Shown: positions 50,235 to 59,414, numbered from the stretch's first letter. The stretch is DNA of 64,000 nucleotides from COE1 sp036310845 (GCA_036310845.1 JAXJRB010000058.1:1-64000); one strand, 5' to 3'. Translations and numbers: made by a program. Notes: generated by a model not told the origin, from the sequence alone.

Positions 50235-52118
50235 ATGCGAAAACTAGCTCTAAGCGATGAAATATTAATGAAGGTTGAAAAACCGGCACGCTATATCGGT
50301 GGTGAAATCAATAGTGTAATGAAGAACAAAGATGACATATCTGTCAGATTTGCCATGTGTTTTCCTGATGTGTATGAAATTGGTATGTCACATCTTGGTA
50401 TTCAGATTCTCTACGATATGTTTAACCGATTCGAGGATACCTGGTGTGAGAGAGTATACTCACCATGGCCGGATATGGATGCTGTTATGCGTGAACAGCA
50501 GATTCCATTATTCGCCTTAGAGTCACAAGATCCTATCAGAGATTTTGATTTTCTTGGTATTACCATTCAGTATGAAATGTGCTACACCAATATTTTACAG
50601 GTGATTGACTTGGCTGGAATTCCTTTACTTGCTAAGGAACGTACATGGGATGATCCTATTGTAATTGGTGGTGGTCCATGTGCCTATAATCCGGAACCAA
50701 TTGCTGACTTTTTCGACCTTTTCTATATTGGAGAGGGCGAGACTCAGTATCGTGCATTACTTGATTTATATAAAGAATGTCGTGCAAAGGGTATGTCTAG
50801 GGTTGATTTTCTTGCAGAAGCTGGAAAACTTCCTGGAATCTACGCGCCACAGCTTTATGAAGTAACATACAACAATGACTTTACGATTGCAACATTTGAA
50901 CCTGTACGTGAGGATATTCCTCGCACAGTTACAAAGGAACTTGTTCATGATGTTACAAATACTTATTATCCAGAAAAACTTGTTGTACCATTTATTAAGT
51001 GTACACAGGACAGAGTCGTATTAGAAATACAACGTGGTTGTATTCGTGGCTGTCGTTTCTGTCAGGCAGGACAATTATATCGTCCGGTACGTGAGCGAGA
51101 CGTAGAAATGTTAAAAGACTATGCAATTAAATTGCTTGATAACACAGGATATGAAGAAATCTCACTTAGCTCATTAAGTTCTAGTGACTATTCACATTTA
51201 GAAGAGCTTGTAAACTTCTTAATTGATGAATGCCGCAATAAGAAGGTAAATATTTCCTTACCTTCTCTTCGTATTGATGCTTTTTCACTTGATGTTATGG
51301 AAAAGGTACAGGATATCAAGAAGAGTAGTCTAACTTTTGCGCCAGAAGCAGGAAGCCAGAGACTTCGTAATGTTATCAATAAAGGATTAACAGAAGAAGT
51401 TATTTTGAATGGTGCAAAGCTTGCCTTTGAAGGCGGTTGGAATCGTGTAAAACTCTACTTTATGCTTGGACTTCCAACAGAAACAGAAGAAGATATCAGA
51501 GGTATTGCAGAACTCTCTAATGAGATTGCAAAAGCCTACTATGAAACAGTTCCAAAGGAAAAGAGAAATGGTAAGGTACAAATTGTAGCTAGTACTTCTT
51601 TCTTTATTCCAAAGCCATTCACGCCATTCCAGTGGGCATCTCAGAATACAAAAGAGCAGTTCATTGAAAAGGCATATATAACAAAACGAGCTGTTATGGA
51701 GCAGTTAAATCAGAAGAGCATTAAATACAACTGGCATGAAGCAGATGCAAGTGTAATGGAAGGTATTCTTGCGAGAGGTGATAGAAGAATCGCTCCTGTT
51801 ATTTTAAGCGCCTATAAAAAAGGCTGTATTTTTGATGCATGGGGTGAATACTACAAACATGACATCTGGATGGAAACCTTTGCAGAATGCGGTATTGATA
51901 CCTCTTTCTATACAACACGTGAGCGTGATTTGGATGAAATTTTCCCATGGGATTTTATAGATTGTGGTGTTACGAAAGAATTTTTGAAGAAGGAATGGTT
52001 AAAAGCGTTAGAAGAGGATACTACAAAAAACTGTAAATTGCAGTGTAACGCTTGTGGAGCTGCCCGTTTTGGATGCGGCATCTGTTTTGAGCCACGCAAC
52101 CAGAAGGAGGACGTATAG
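50235..52118 (+). CDS. TIGR03960 family B12-binding radical SAM protein
   Basis: 627 residues: an N-terminal B12-binding-like fold (DVYEIGMSHLGIQILYDMFN, VIGGGPCAYNPEPIADFFDL), then the radical-SAM core with C-x3-C-x2-C in QRGCIRGCRFCQAGQLYRP, and APEAGSQRLRNVINKG. C-terminal CNACGAARFGCGICFEP is an extra Cys-rich motif. The family is always followed by TIGR03936 partners, as here. Role is unknown, but the two lie with the RNase G gene and ribosomal genes. Confidence 0.93.
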   Translation: MRKLALSDEILMKVEKPARYIGGEINSVMKNKDDISVRFAMCFPDVYEIGMSHLGIQILYDMFNRFEDTWCERVYSPWPDMDAVMREQQIPLFALESQDPIRDFDFLGITIQYEMCYTNILQVIDLAGIPLLAKERTWDDPIVIGGGPCAYNPEPIADFFDLFYIGEGETQYRALLDLYKECRAKGMSRVDFLAEAGKLPGIYAPQLYEVTYNNDFTIATFEPVREDIPRTVTKELVHDVTNTYYPEKLVVPFIKCTQDRVVLEIQRGCIRGCRFCQAGQLYRPVRERDVEMLKDYAIKLLDNTGYEEISLSSLSSSDYSHLEELVNFLIDECRNKKVNISLPSLRIDAFSLDVMEKVQDIKKSSLTFAPEAGSQRLRNVINKGLTEEVILNGAKLAFEGGWNRVKLYFMLGLPTETEEDIRGIAELSNEIAKAYYETVPKEKRNGKVQIVASTSFFIPKPFTPFQWASQNTKEQFIEKAYITKRAVMEQLNQKSIKYNWHEADASVMEGILARGDRRIAPVILSAYKKGCIFDAWGEYYKHDIWMETFAECGIDTSFYTTRERDLDEIFPWDFIDCGVTKEFLKKEWLKALEEDTTKNCKLQCNACGAARFGCGICFEPRNQKEDV

Positions 52119-52121
52119 ATT

Positions 52122-52826
52122 ATGAAGCTTAGAGTAAAATTTTCCAAGCATGGTGCAATTAAATTTATAGGTCACCTTGATGTTATGCGATATTTTCAGA
52201 AAGCAATTCGCCGTGCAGGCGTTGACATTGCTTATACAGGAGGCTTTAGCCCTCACCAGATTATGTCTTTTGCCGCACCACTCGGTGTTGGACTTGAAAG
52301 TAATGGCGAATATATGGATATCGAAGTAAATTCTTTAACCAGTACACAGGATACGTTAGAACGTCTGAATCAGCAGATGGCAGAAGGTATTTCGGTTTTA
52401 GAAGTAAAATTACTTCCTGACAATGCAGGTAATGCCATGGCGAGCGTAGCTGCTGCAAAATATACAATTCGTTTCCGAGAAGGTTATGAGCCTGATTTTG
52501 AATATAAAACACTGTTAGATGAATTCTATCAGCAGGAAGAAATCATTGTAACCAAAAAAACAAAAAAGAGCGAATCAACCTTTGATATGAAGCCATTTAT
52601 CTATGACTGTCATGTAAAAGAAGATGGTTCGATTTCCCTTACTGTTGATGCCAGTAGCTCAGGTAATATTAAGCCGAGTCTTGTTATTCAGGCATTTTAT
52701 GAAAAATATGGGAAAACTTTGAATGAGATAGCACTTATGGTTACACGTGAGGAAACCTATACAAACATTGGTGATGAAACTCAGCGAAATTTAGTTCCTT
52801 TAGGAACCGTAGGAGATGATTTCTAA
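52122..52826 (+). CDS. TIGR03936 family radical-SAM-associated protein (DUF2344)
   Basis: 234 residues with the family start LRVKFSKHGAIKFIGHLDVM, RRAGVDIAYTGGFSPHQIM and FAAPLGVGLESNGEYMD. It starts three bases after the radical SAM gene and shares a TAATG overlap with the next gene. In some genomes it is fused to its partner. Thought to assist the radical SAM enzyme; molecular role unknown. Confidence 0.93.
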   Translation: MKLRVKFSKHGAIKFIGHLDVMRYFQKAIRRAGVDIAYTGGFSPHQIMSFAAPLGVGLESNGEYMDIEVNSLTSTQDTLERLNQQMAEGISVLEVKLLPDNAGNAMASVAAAKYTIRFREGYEPDFEYKTLLDEFYQQEEIIVTKKTKKSESTFDMKPFIYDCHVKEDGSISLTVDASSSGNIKPSLVIQAFYEKYGKTLNEIALMVTREETYTNIGDETQRNLVPLGTVGDDF

Positions 52827-54019
52827 TGATAGCTTCAAAATTACTTTTGTCAAAATATCAAAACGGAATCCTTTCCTTACTCTTAAAGAATAATCGCATC
52901 GAAGAAATTTCGTATTCTTCCAATAGTGATAATGGAAAAATCGGAGATATTTACGTTGCAAAGGTACTTAATGTTGTTAAAAATATTAATGCAGCATTCT
53001 TAGATTATCAAAAGGGAAAACGTGGCTATCTGCCTATTTCATCAAAATATGTTCCTGTTCTCCTAAACAGAACCTATGATGGCCGTATACTTGCAGGTGA
53101 TGAGATTCTTGTTCAAATGGAAAAAGAAGCTATTCGTGAAAAAGAACCTGTTTTTACCATGAATCTGTCACTTGCAGGAAAATATAGCGTAATAACCAAT
53201 GCTAACACAACCAAAAGTGTTTCAAGCAAACTAGGAAAACAGGATAGAGAACGACTAAGAGAGTGTATTCCGTCAGAATGTGAATATGGAATTGTAATAA
53301 GAACCAATGCGAAAGAACTTCTCCAAAGAGGTGATTTGTCCGCATTAGAAACCGAGTGTTCACAATTAATAATGCAAATGGATAAGCTATTAAGAGAAGG
53401 CATACACAGAACATGCTATAGTCAGATTTATCAGGCACCTGCATCCTATTTTACAGAACTTCGTGATCATACTTCTTGGGAATACGAACAGATTGTAACA
53501 GATGATGAAATGATATATCACGAAGTAGAAGGTTTTTTAACAACCTATATGCCTGAGAAAAAGGCTCAATTAACCCTTTATCAGGATGAAACGGTCACAC
53601 TTCACAAGCTGTATGGAATTGAAACAAAAATACAGGAATTATTACAGACAAAGGTTTGGTTAAATTCCGGTGCTTATTTAGTTATCGAACAAACAGAAGC
53701 AATGTATGTAATAGACGTAAATTCAGGTAAAAACATTACCAAAAAGCCTACAGATTCCTATATTTTATTGATTAATATGGAAGCTGCAAGAGAGATTATG
53801 AGACAGATTCACCTGCGTAATTTATCTGGTATCATTCTTGTTGATTTCATTAACATGGAAGAAGACTCCATGAAAGAACAGCTTATGCAGGAATTGAAAA
53901 AGCTTGCGCGCCTTGATCGCATACCTACAACCATTGTTGATATGACTGCATTAGGTCTGGTCGAGATAACACGTAAGAAAACAAAACGTTCCTTAAAGGC
54001 ACAATTAAATCTATCATAA
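52826..54019 (+). CDS. rng: Ribonuclease E/G family endoribonuclease
   Basis: 397 residues: S1-like RNA-binding region (IGDIYVAKVLNVVKNINAAF, KRGYLPIS), the RNase E/G 5'-sensor and the catalytic core with YVIDVNSGKN and IILVDFINMEED, whose Asp residues bind Mg2+. It is shorter than E. coli RNase G but holds the core. Start codon overlaps the previous stop by one base (TAATG). The link with L21-L27 genes downstream is conserved. Confidence 0.93.
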   Translation: MIASKLLLSKYQNGILSLLLKNNRIEEISYSSNSDNGKIGDIYVAKVLNVVKNINAAFLDYQKGKRGYLPISSKYVPVLLNRTYDGRILAGDEILVQMEKEAIREKEPVFTMNLSLAGKYSVITNANTTKSVSSKLGKQDRERLRECIPSECEYGIVIRTNAKELLQRGDLSALETECSQLIMQMDKLLREGIHRTCYSQIYQAPASYFTELRDHTSWEYEQIVTDDEMIYHEVEGFLTTYMPEKKAQLTLYQDETVTLHKLYGIETKIQELLQTKVWLNSGAYLVIEQTEAMYVIDVNSGKNITKKPTDSYILLINMEAAREIMRQIHLRNLSGIILVDFINMEEDSMKEQLMQELKKLARLDRIPTTIVDMTALGLVEITRKKTKRSLKAQLNLS

Positions 54020-54034
54020 AAAGAAATTATTTTA

Positions 54035-54080
54035 ACCAGAGGCATATGACATCAATCACAACCTGCCTCTGGTATTTTTT
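54035..54080 (+). terminator. Terminator after rng
   Basis: ACCAGAGGCA and TGCCTCTGGT pair over 10 bases with a 19-base loop, then ATTTTTTG. Confidence 0.85.
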
Positions 54081-54143
54081 GTCAGGATATTACTGTTGGA
54101 AGCAGTATTGATACATTTTACTATTAAAATGAATAAAAAAATG

Positions 54144-54172
54144 TTGACTTTTCAAAAACAGAATGGTATCAT
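54144..54172 (+). promoter_or_regulatory. Promoter of the rplU operon
   Basis: TTGACT (54144-54149), 17-base spacer, TATCAT (54167-54172). Confidence 0.7.
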
Positions 54173-54178
54173 TTATGA

Positions 54179-54245
54179 GTATGCCGCATAGCGAGGTCAA
54201 AATATGTCATTAGACATTACCGAAGCTAGCGAGTAATTTTTTAGG
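54179..54245 (+). promoter_or_regulatory. Candidate L21 leader element
   Basis: The leader contains GCCGCATAGCGAGGTC, the stem ATGTC-ATTA-GACAT, CCGAAGCTAGCGAG and then TTTTTTAGGAGGTG before rplU. Position and conserved-looking blocks fit the Rfam L21 leader of Firmicutes, which binds L21 for autogenous control. A covariance search was not possible here. Confidence 0.5.
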
Positions 54246-54254
54246 AGGTGCAAT

Positions 54255-54560
54255 ATGTACGCAATTATTGCAACAGGTGGAAAGCAGTACAAGGTTTCCG
54301 AAGGTGATGTTATTAAGGTTGAAAAGCTTAATGCTGAAGCTGGAAGCACTGTAACTTTTGACAAGGTTATTGCTGTTAGCAATGATTCTCTTAAGGTAGG
54401 CGCAGACGTTGCTTCTGCAACTGTAACAGCTACTGTTATGGAGCAGGGAAGAGGCAAGAAGGTTATCGTTTACAAGTATAAGAGAAAGACAGGCTATCAC
54501 AAGAAGAACGGTCATAGACAAGCATACACACAGGTTAAGATTGATAAGATCAACGCTTAA
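54255..54560 (+). CDS. rplU: 50S ribosomal protein L21
   Basis: 101 residues, with MYAIIATGGKQYKVSEGDVI, the RNA-binding KYKRKTGYHKKNGHRQ and the C-terminal TQVKIDKINA. AGGAGGTG precedes the start. First gene of the conserved rplU-prp-rpmA-obgE set. Confidence 0.98.
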   Translation: MYAIIATGGKQYKVSEGDVIKVEKLNAEAGSTVTFDKVIAVSNDSLKVGADVASATVTATVMEQGRGKKVIVYKYKRKTGYHKKNGHRQAYTQVKIDKINA

Positions 54561-54583
54561 TAAATGTTATTGGTTTCGTTAAT

Positions 54584-54913
54584 ATGACTACAGTTACCAT
54601 TTATAAATCTGATGATGGTATCTACAAAGGTTTTACCTGTAAGGGGCATGCAGGCTATGCAGTATCCGGTAAGGATATTATATGTGCTTCCATTTCTATT
54701 CTTGTCATTAATACTATTAATTCTCTTGAAGAGCTTGCTGGACAGGAGATGCATGTTAAGGCTGACGAGAACACAGGTTACATAGACTGTCATTTTACAC
54801 AGGAATGTAATGAGAAATCAAAGCTTTTGTTAGATTCGATGATATTGGGTTTAGAAAGTATTGTTCAACAAGGTGGCAAGAAATATTTAAAACTCAGATT
54901 CGAGGAGGTGTAA
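54584..54913 (+). CDS. prp: Ribosomal-processing cysteine protease Prp
   Basis: 109 residues with the catalytic pair: His in FTCKGHAGYAVSGKD and Cys in DIICASISILV. Prp removes the N-terminal extension of L27. It lies between rplU and rpmA, and the encoded L27 does carry the cleavage motif. Ribosome site is weak, suggesting translational coupling with rplU. Confidence 0.95.
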   Translation: MTTVTIYKSDDGIYKGFTCKGHAGYAVSGKDIICASISILVINTINSLEELAGQEMHVKADENTGYIDCHFTQECNEKSKLLLDSMILGLESIVQQGGKKYLKLRFEEV

Positions 54914-54917
54914 AACC

Positions 54918-55205
54918 ATGATGAAATTAAACCTTCAGTTTTTTGCTCATAAGAAAGGTGTAGGTTCTACTAAGAACGGTAGAGATTCCGAATCCAAGAG
55001 ATTAGGTGCAAAAAGAGCAGACGGTCAGTTCGTAAAGGCAGGCAACATTTTATATAGACAGCGTGGAACAAAGATTCATCCAGGCGTTAATGTTGGTAGA
55101 GGCGGAGATGATACATTATTCGCATTAGTTGATGGTGTACTCAGATTCGAGAGAAAAGGAAGAGATAAGAAACAGGCTTCCGTATATCCTGTAGAGGAGA
55201 AATAA
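54918..55205 (+). CDS. rpmA: 50S ribosomal protein L27 with cleavable N-terminus
   Basis: 95 residues. The start MMKLNLQFFAHKKGVGSTKN carries LNLQFF followed by AHKKG, the site at which Prp cuts in Firmicutes so that the mature chain begins with Ala-His. GRDSESKRLGAKRADGQFV is the L27 core. Two adjacent ATGs are possible starts behind GAGGAGG. Confidence 0.97.
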   Translation: MMKLNLQFFAHKKGVGSTKNGRDSESKRLGAKRADGQFVKAGNILYRQRGTKIHPGVNVGRGGDDTLFALVDGVLRFERKGRDKKQASVYPVEEK

Positions 55206-55243
55206 GACTTTTTTAAGTTTTATCCTATAGTTACGAATGTATT

Positions 55244-55274
55244 AAGGCTTCAGGTACACCTGAAGCCTTTTCAT
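55244..55274 (+). terminator. Terminator after rpmA
   Basis: AAGGCTTCAGGT and ACCTGAAGCCTT form a 12-base stem with a very short loop, then TTTC. Confidence 0.8.
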
Positions 55275-55283
55275 ATAAAAATG

Positions 55284-55369
55284 GTGCGTGCCGGCGCACG
55301 CACTATGTACACTACGTTACAGCAATTTCCTATCACATAAAGAGCATGTGTACTGACATGCCAGTACAC
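55284..55369. other. Two hairpins in the obgE leader
   Basis: GTGCGTGC-CGGC-GCACGCAC (55284-55303) is strikingly GC-rich for this region; TGTGTACTG-ACATGC-CAGTACACA (55347-55370) follows. They lie between the rpmA terminator and obgE and may shape its mRNA leader. No known riboswitch was recognised. Confidence 0.45.
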
Positions 55370-55389
55370 AAGTAGAAAGGATAAAATTT

Positions 55390-56685
55390 ATGTTTGCAGA
55401 TAGAGCCAAAATATATATAAGAAGTGGTAAAGGTGGCGACGGTCATGTTTCCTTCCGAAGAGAAAAATATGTGCCAAATGGTGGACCAGATGGCGGTGAC
55501 GGCGGTCATGGCGGAAGCGTTATTTTTGAGGTAGATGAAGGTCTGAATACACTTACAGACTTTAGACATATAAGAAAATATTGTGCTCAGGATGGAGAAA
55601 ATGGTGGTAAGAAGAATTGCCGTGGTAAAAACGGTGAAGATATTATTATCAAGATTCCACAGGGTACTGTTATTAAAGAGTTAGAATCTGGAAAAATTAT
55701 CGCTGATATGTCAGGAGATAATCGTAGACAGGTTATTTTATCAGGCGGTAAAGGTGGTAATGGTAACCAGCATTATGCAACATCGACAATGCAGGCTCCA
55801 AAATATGCCCAACCTGGACAACCTTCTAAGGAATTAAATCTTTTCCTTGAATTAAAGGTTATAGCTGATGTTGGACTTGTTGGTTTCCCTAATGTAGGAA
55901 AATCAACCTTATTATCACGTGTATCCAATGCAAGACCTAAGATTGCTAATTATCATTTTACCACCCTAAATCCACATCTTGGAGTGGTAGACTTAGATGA
56001 TAGTAATGGATTTGTAATTGCAGATATTCCCGGATTAATTGAAGGAGCTTCTGAAGGAATTGGTCTTGGTCATGAATTCTTGCGTCATATTGAAAGAACA
56101 AAGGTCCTTATTCATCTTGTAGATGCTGCATCTACCGAAGGAAGAGATCCTATTGAAGACATTTATACTATTAATAAAGAATTAGAAGCATATAATGAAG
56201 ATATTGCAAAGCGTCCGCAGGTTATTGCTGCTAATAAAGTAGATGCTATTTATGATGACGGCAGCGGTGTGGACCCGGTTCAGAAGATTCGTGATGAATT
56301 TGAACCAAAGGGAATAAAGGTATTCCCTATTTCTGCTGTTTCCGGAGAAGGAATGAAAGAACTTCTGTATTACGTCAATGGTCTGTTAGCAGAAATCAAT
56401 GAACCACCAACTGTATTTGAGCCAGAATTCAATCCAGATACCGAAATCGTAACTGGTAATGAGCCATATACGGTTGAATATAATGCAAAGGATAATGAAT
56501 ACGTTGTAGAAGGTCCTCGTATCGAGAAGATGCTTGGTTATACAAACCTTGAATCAGAAAAAGGCTTCAAGTTCTTCCAGCACTTCCTCAAAGACAATGG
56601 TATTCTTGACGAGCTAGAAGCATTAGGAATTCAGGAAGGTGATACCGTTCGTATGTATGGTCTTGCCTTTAACTATTATAAATAA
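55390..56685 (+). CDS. obgE: Obg family GTPase (CgtA)
   Basis: 431 residues in three domains: glycine-rich Obg fold (FADRAKIYIRSGKGGDGHVS, GGDGGHGGSVIFEVDEG), G domain (G1 GFPNVGKST, DIPGLIEGA, NKVD) and a C-terminal OCT domain ending EEGDTVRMYGLAF-like. Obg acts in 50S assembly and stringent control. AGAAAGG precedes the start. It is followed by yhbY. Confidence 0.97.
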   Translation: MFADRAKIYIRSGKGGDGHVSFRREKYVPNGGPDGGDGGHGGSVIFEVDEGLNTLTDFRHIRKYCAQDGENGGKKNCRGKNGEDIIIKIPQGTVIKELESGKIIADMSGDNRRQVILSGGKGGNGNQHYATSTMQAPKYAQPGQPSKELNLFLELKVIADVGLVGFPNVGKSTLLSRVSNARPKIANYHFTTLNPHLGVVDLDDSNGFVIADIPGLIEGASEGIGLGHEFLRHIERTKVLIHLVDAASTEGRDPIEDIYTINKELEAYNEDIAKRPQVIAANKVDAIYDDGSGVDPVQKIRDEFEPKGIKVFPISAVSGEGMKELLYYVNGLLAEINEPPTVFEPEFNPDTEIVTGNEPYTVEYNAKDNEYVVEGPRIEKMLGYTNLESEKGFKFFQHFLKDNGILDELEALGIQEGDTVRMYGLAFNYYK

Positions 56686-56714
56686 CGTAACTATTTAGTA
56701 TCTTCATAGTTACG
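56686..56714. repeat. Palindromic intergenic repeat, copy B
   Basis: Arms CGTAACTAT and ATAGTTACG enclose TTAGTATCTTC. The arm changes (T to C, A to G) are compensatory relative to copy A, showing that the hairpin itself is kept. It begins two bases past the obgE stop. Confidence 0.65.
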
Positions 56715-56737
56715 AGAAAAGCATGGAGGAAACACAT

Positions 56738-57028
56738 ATGACAAGTAAACAGAGAGCTTATTTAAAGGGACTTGCCATGAATATTGATCCGATTTTCCAG
56801 ATAGGAAAATCCTCTGTAACACCGGAAAATATAGAAGCAATCGGAGAAGTATTTAACACAAGAGAATTAGTGAAAATTGCTGTTCTTAAAAACTGCCTTG
56901 ATGACCCAAAAGAAATTGCAAATGTAGTTGCGGAAAGAACGCGTTCTCAAGTTGTTCAAGTCATTGGAAAAAAATTTGTTTTGTATAAACCATTTAAGGA
57001 AAATCCAAAGATTGTTTTACCTAAATAA
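56738..57028 (+). CDS. yhbY: CRM-domain RNA-binding protein YhbY
   Basis: 96 residues: TSKQRAYLKGLAMNIDPIFQ, GKSSVTPENIEAIGEVF and RELVKIAVLKNC are typical of the CRM domain, which binds pre-50S particles. The start follows GGAGGAA. Located between obgE and nadD as in most Firmicutes. Confidence 0.93.
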   Translation: MTSKQRAYLKGLAMNIDPIFQIGKSSVTPENIEAIGEVFNTRELVKIAVLKNCLDDPKEIANVVAERTRSQVVQVIGKKFVLYKPFKENPKIVLPK

Positions 57029-57063
57029 TCTATTATAATTTCCTTTTATCCAAGGAGATATTC

Positions 57064-57675
57064 ATGGAACAAACAAGAAAAATAGGCATTATGGGGGGAA
57101 CCTTTAATCCAATTCATAATGGACATGTAGCACTTGCCGATGCCGCTTATAAGACTTTTTCACTGGACAAAGTACTTTTTATGCCTAGTGGTAATTCTTA
57201 TATGAAACAGCATGTTTTAGACAATTCAAAACGTGTTAGTATGGTTTCAAAAGCAATTGAATCCATATCCTATTTTGAATTGTCTACGATAGAAGTTGAA
57301 AGGTTTGGTAATACTTATACCAGCGAAACTTTGCAACAGTTAACGCAGCAGAATCCAGATGTTCAATATTATTTTATTATGGGTGCAGATTCTCTTTTTC
57401 ATATAGAAAAATGGAAAGATCCAGAAATAATATTTCAATTATCAACCTTAATCTGCATGGTACGTGATGACTATAATATGGCAGATATTAAGAAAAAGGG
57501 GGCTGAACTAGCCCAAAGAGGCGCTGATATTCTGTATTTAAATATGCCTAAAATTGATATTTCGTCCACTGATATCAGAAATAGAGTAAAGCTTCATCAA
57601 TCCATTTCCGAATTAGTGCCTGAAAAAGTAGAAAAATACATTTTACAGGAGCACTTATATGAAAAAGAATATTAA
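57064..57675 (+). CDS. nadD: Nicotinate-mononucleotide adenylyltransferase
   Basis: 203 residues with GGTFNPIHNGHVALADAAY (HxGH loop), YYFIMGADSLFHIEKWKD and the ISSTDIRNRV motif. It adenylates NaMN in NAD synthesis. Its last 17 bases overlap the next gene. AAGGAG precedes the start. Confidence 0.96.
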   Translation: MEQTRKIGIMGGTFNPIHNGHVALADAAYKTFSLDKVLFMPSGNSYMKQHVLDNSKRVSMVSKAIESISYFELSTIEVERFGNTYTSETLQQLTQQNPDVQYYFIMGADSLFHIEKWKDPEIIFQLSTLICMVRDDYNMADIKKKGAELAQRGADILYLNMPKIDISSTDIRNRVKLHQSISELVPEKVEKYILQEHLYEKEY

Positions 57676-58237
57676 GAAATATATTAAAAAACGTCTGACA
57701 AAAGAGCGCTATCGACATTCATTAGGTGTAGCTTATACAGCTATTGCACTTGCAATGAAGTATAATCCTGATACATCAAACTCTGATTTTATGAAAAAGG
57801 CAGAGTTAGCAGGTTTGCTTCATGACTGTGCGAAAAATATGGATAATGATAAGAAAATTCACATATGTGATAAGAATAATATTTCTTATTCTAGCTTGGA
57901 GGCAGAGAATGCGTTTTTGCTACACGGAAAAGTAGGTGCCTATATTGCAAAAACCAAATTTGGCATTGAAGATGAAGATATTTTAAATGCAATTATATGG
58001 CATACAACTGGGCGTCCAGGTATGTCTATCTTGGAAAAGATTATTTTTATTGCTGATTATATTGAACCATCCAGAAAACCACTTCCAGAGTTGGATTATA
58101 TCAGAAAGCTTGCTTTTGAAGATTTAGACATGGCTATGAAAGCAATACTTGTAAATATCATTAAGTATCTTCAATTAAATAACAAGCCTTTTGATTCCAT
58201 GACGCAAAAAACTTATGACAGCTATAACAAAGTATAG
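57659..58237 (+). CDS. yqeK: HD-domain hydrolase YqeK (Ap4A-type)
   Basis: 192 residues: RYRHSLGVAYTAIALAMKY with the first His, AGLLHDCAKN with the HD pair, HGKVGAY and IIWHTTGRPGMS complete the metal site. YqeK cleaves diadenosine tetraphosphate symmetrically. It overlaps nadD by 17 bases, so translation is coupled. Confidence 0.94.
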   Translation: MKKNIKKYIKKRLTKERYRHSLGVAYTAIALAMKYNPDTSNSDFMKKAELAGLLHDCAKNMDNDKKIHICDKNNISYSSLEAENAFLLHGKVGAYIAKTKFGIEDEDILNAIIWHTTGRPGMSILEKIIFIADYIEPSRKPLPELDYIRKLAFEDLDMAMKAILVNIIKYLQLNNKPFDSMTQKTYDSYNKV

Positions 58238-58281
58238 GATATTTATAGATAGTCACCTTTATTTTGAAAGAGGAATATATA

Positions 58282-58635
58282 ATGAATATAGAAAAAAGTA
58301 TTAAGACAGTAATTGATGCATTAGAAGATAAAAAAGCAGAAAATATCAAAATTATTCAGATTGGTGAAATTTCTTCTGTCGCAGATTATTTCATTATTAC
58401 AAACGGAACCAACAAAAGCCAAGTTCAGGCATTAGCAGATAACGTAAACGAAAAGCTTGGACGTGAAGGTATATATGCAAAGCAAGTAGAGGGCTATAAT
58501 AGTGCCAATTGGATTCTAATGGATTATAGTGACTTTGTTGTTCATGTTTTTGATACAGAAAGCCGTCCATTCTACGATTTAGAAAGAATATGGCGAGATG
58601 GAACAGTAGTAGAAACAAGCTCATTTGAAGGATAG
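58282..58635 (+). CDS. rsfS: Ribosome silencing factor RsfS
   Basis: 117 residues: IIQIGEISSVADYFIITNGT, then SQVQALADNV and GYNSANWILMDYSDFVVHVF, the RsfS/YbeB fold. It binds L14 to block subunit joining in starvation. The start follows GAAAGAGG; an ATG six codons upstream lacks a site. Last gene of the conserved run. Confidence 0.95.
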   Translation: MNIEKSIKTVIDALEDKKAENIKIIQIGEISSVADYFIITNGTNKSQVQALADNVNEKLGREGIYAKQVEGYNSANWILMDYSDFVVHVFDTESRPFYDLERIWRDGTVVETSSFEG

Positions 58636-58687
58636 TTTCTTACGAAATTCTTGTCTTATCCTCACTACAACAGCATTTCCTATTTTC

Positions 58688-58727
58688 AAAAGGGTCTGTG
58701 AAAAATCACTTTTTCACAGACCCTTTT
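58688..58727. terminator. Bidirectional terminator between rsfS and lexA
   Basis: Perfect 18-base stem (left arm starts AAAAGGGTCTGTG) with a TCAC loop, A-run on one side and T-run on the other, so it can end transcription from both genes. Confidence 0.9.
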
Positions 58728-58733
58728 ACTATT

Positions 58734-59351
58734 TTACTTATATAAACGGAATACACCATATACCTTTCCAAGAATATCAACATGGTCAACAATAATCGGT
58801 TCCATAGTGTCATTCTCTGGCTGTAAACGATAATGGCCATTTTCCTTATAGAAAGTTTTAACTGTTGCTGAATCATCAACTAATGCAACAACTGTATCTC
58901 CATTGTTGGCAGTATTACAACACTGTACAAAAATCTGATCACCATTAAAAATTCCAGCATTAATCATGCTGTCTCCTTTTACCTTTAATACAAAAGAATC
59001 TCCATTTGGCACCATATCTGTAGGAATAGGAAAGTAGCCCTCTATGTTTTGTTCTGCAAGAATTGGTTGACCTGCAGCAACTGTTCCTACAATAGGGATG
59101 CTTGCCATTTCATGACGGACCATCTGAAAACTATCATCCATAATCTCAATTGCCCTTGGCTTTGTTGGATCTCTTCGTATGTAACCGTTCTTCTCCAAAG
59201 TTTCTAAATGAGAATGTACAGAGGACGTAGACTTCAAATTAACAGCTTCGCAAATCTCACGTACAGCAGGTGGATAACCTTTTTTAAGTATCTCACCCTT
59301 TATATATTCTAAAATTTCTTTCTGTTTTGCAGTAATCTTACCATATGCCAT
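58734..59351 (-). CDS. lexA: LexA SOS repressor
   Basis: 205 residues. Winged helix (EICEAVNLKSTSSVHSHLET), then the autocleavage site Ala93-Gly94 (TVAAGQPI), nucleophile Ser128 (GDSM) and Lys165 (ATVKTF). Activated RecA triggers self-cleavage and SOS induction. It faces a yneA-like gene, as in Bacillus. AAGGAGGG lies before the start. LexA-box-like sequences fill the 187-base gap. Confidence 0.97.
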   Translation of the reverse strand: MAYGKITAKQKEILEYIKGEILKKGYPPAVREICEAVNLKSTSSVHSHLETLEKNGYIRRDPTKPRAIEIMDDSFQMVRHEMASIPIVGTVAAGQPILAEQNIEGYFPIPTDMVPNGDSFVLKVKGDSMINAGIFNGDQIFVQCCNTANNGDTVVALVDDSATVKTFYKENGHYRLQPENDTMEPIIVDHVDILGKVYGVFRLYK

Positions 59352-59375
59352 AAACAGTCCCTCCTTATTAATAAC

Positions 59376-59404
59376 ATAATATCACAATCATAAAGCAAAA
59401 GCAA
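59376..59404 (-). promoter_or_regulatory. Promoter of lexA
   Basis: On the minus strand TTGCTT and TATTAT with a 17-base spacer. SOS-like box 1 lies ten bases upstream of its -35. Confidence 0.55.
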
Positions 59405-59414
59405 ACACATATTC

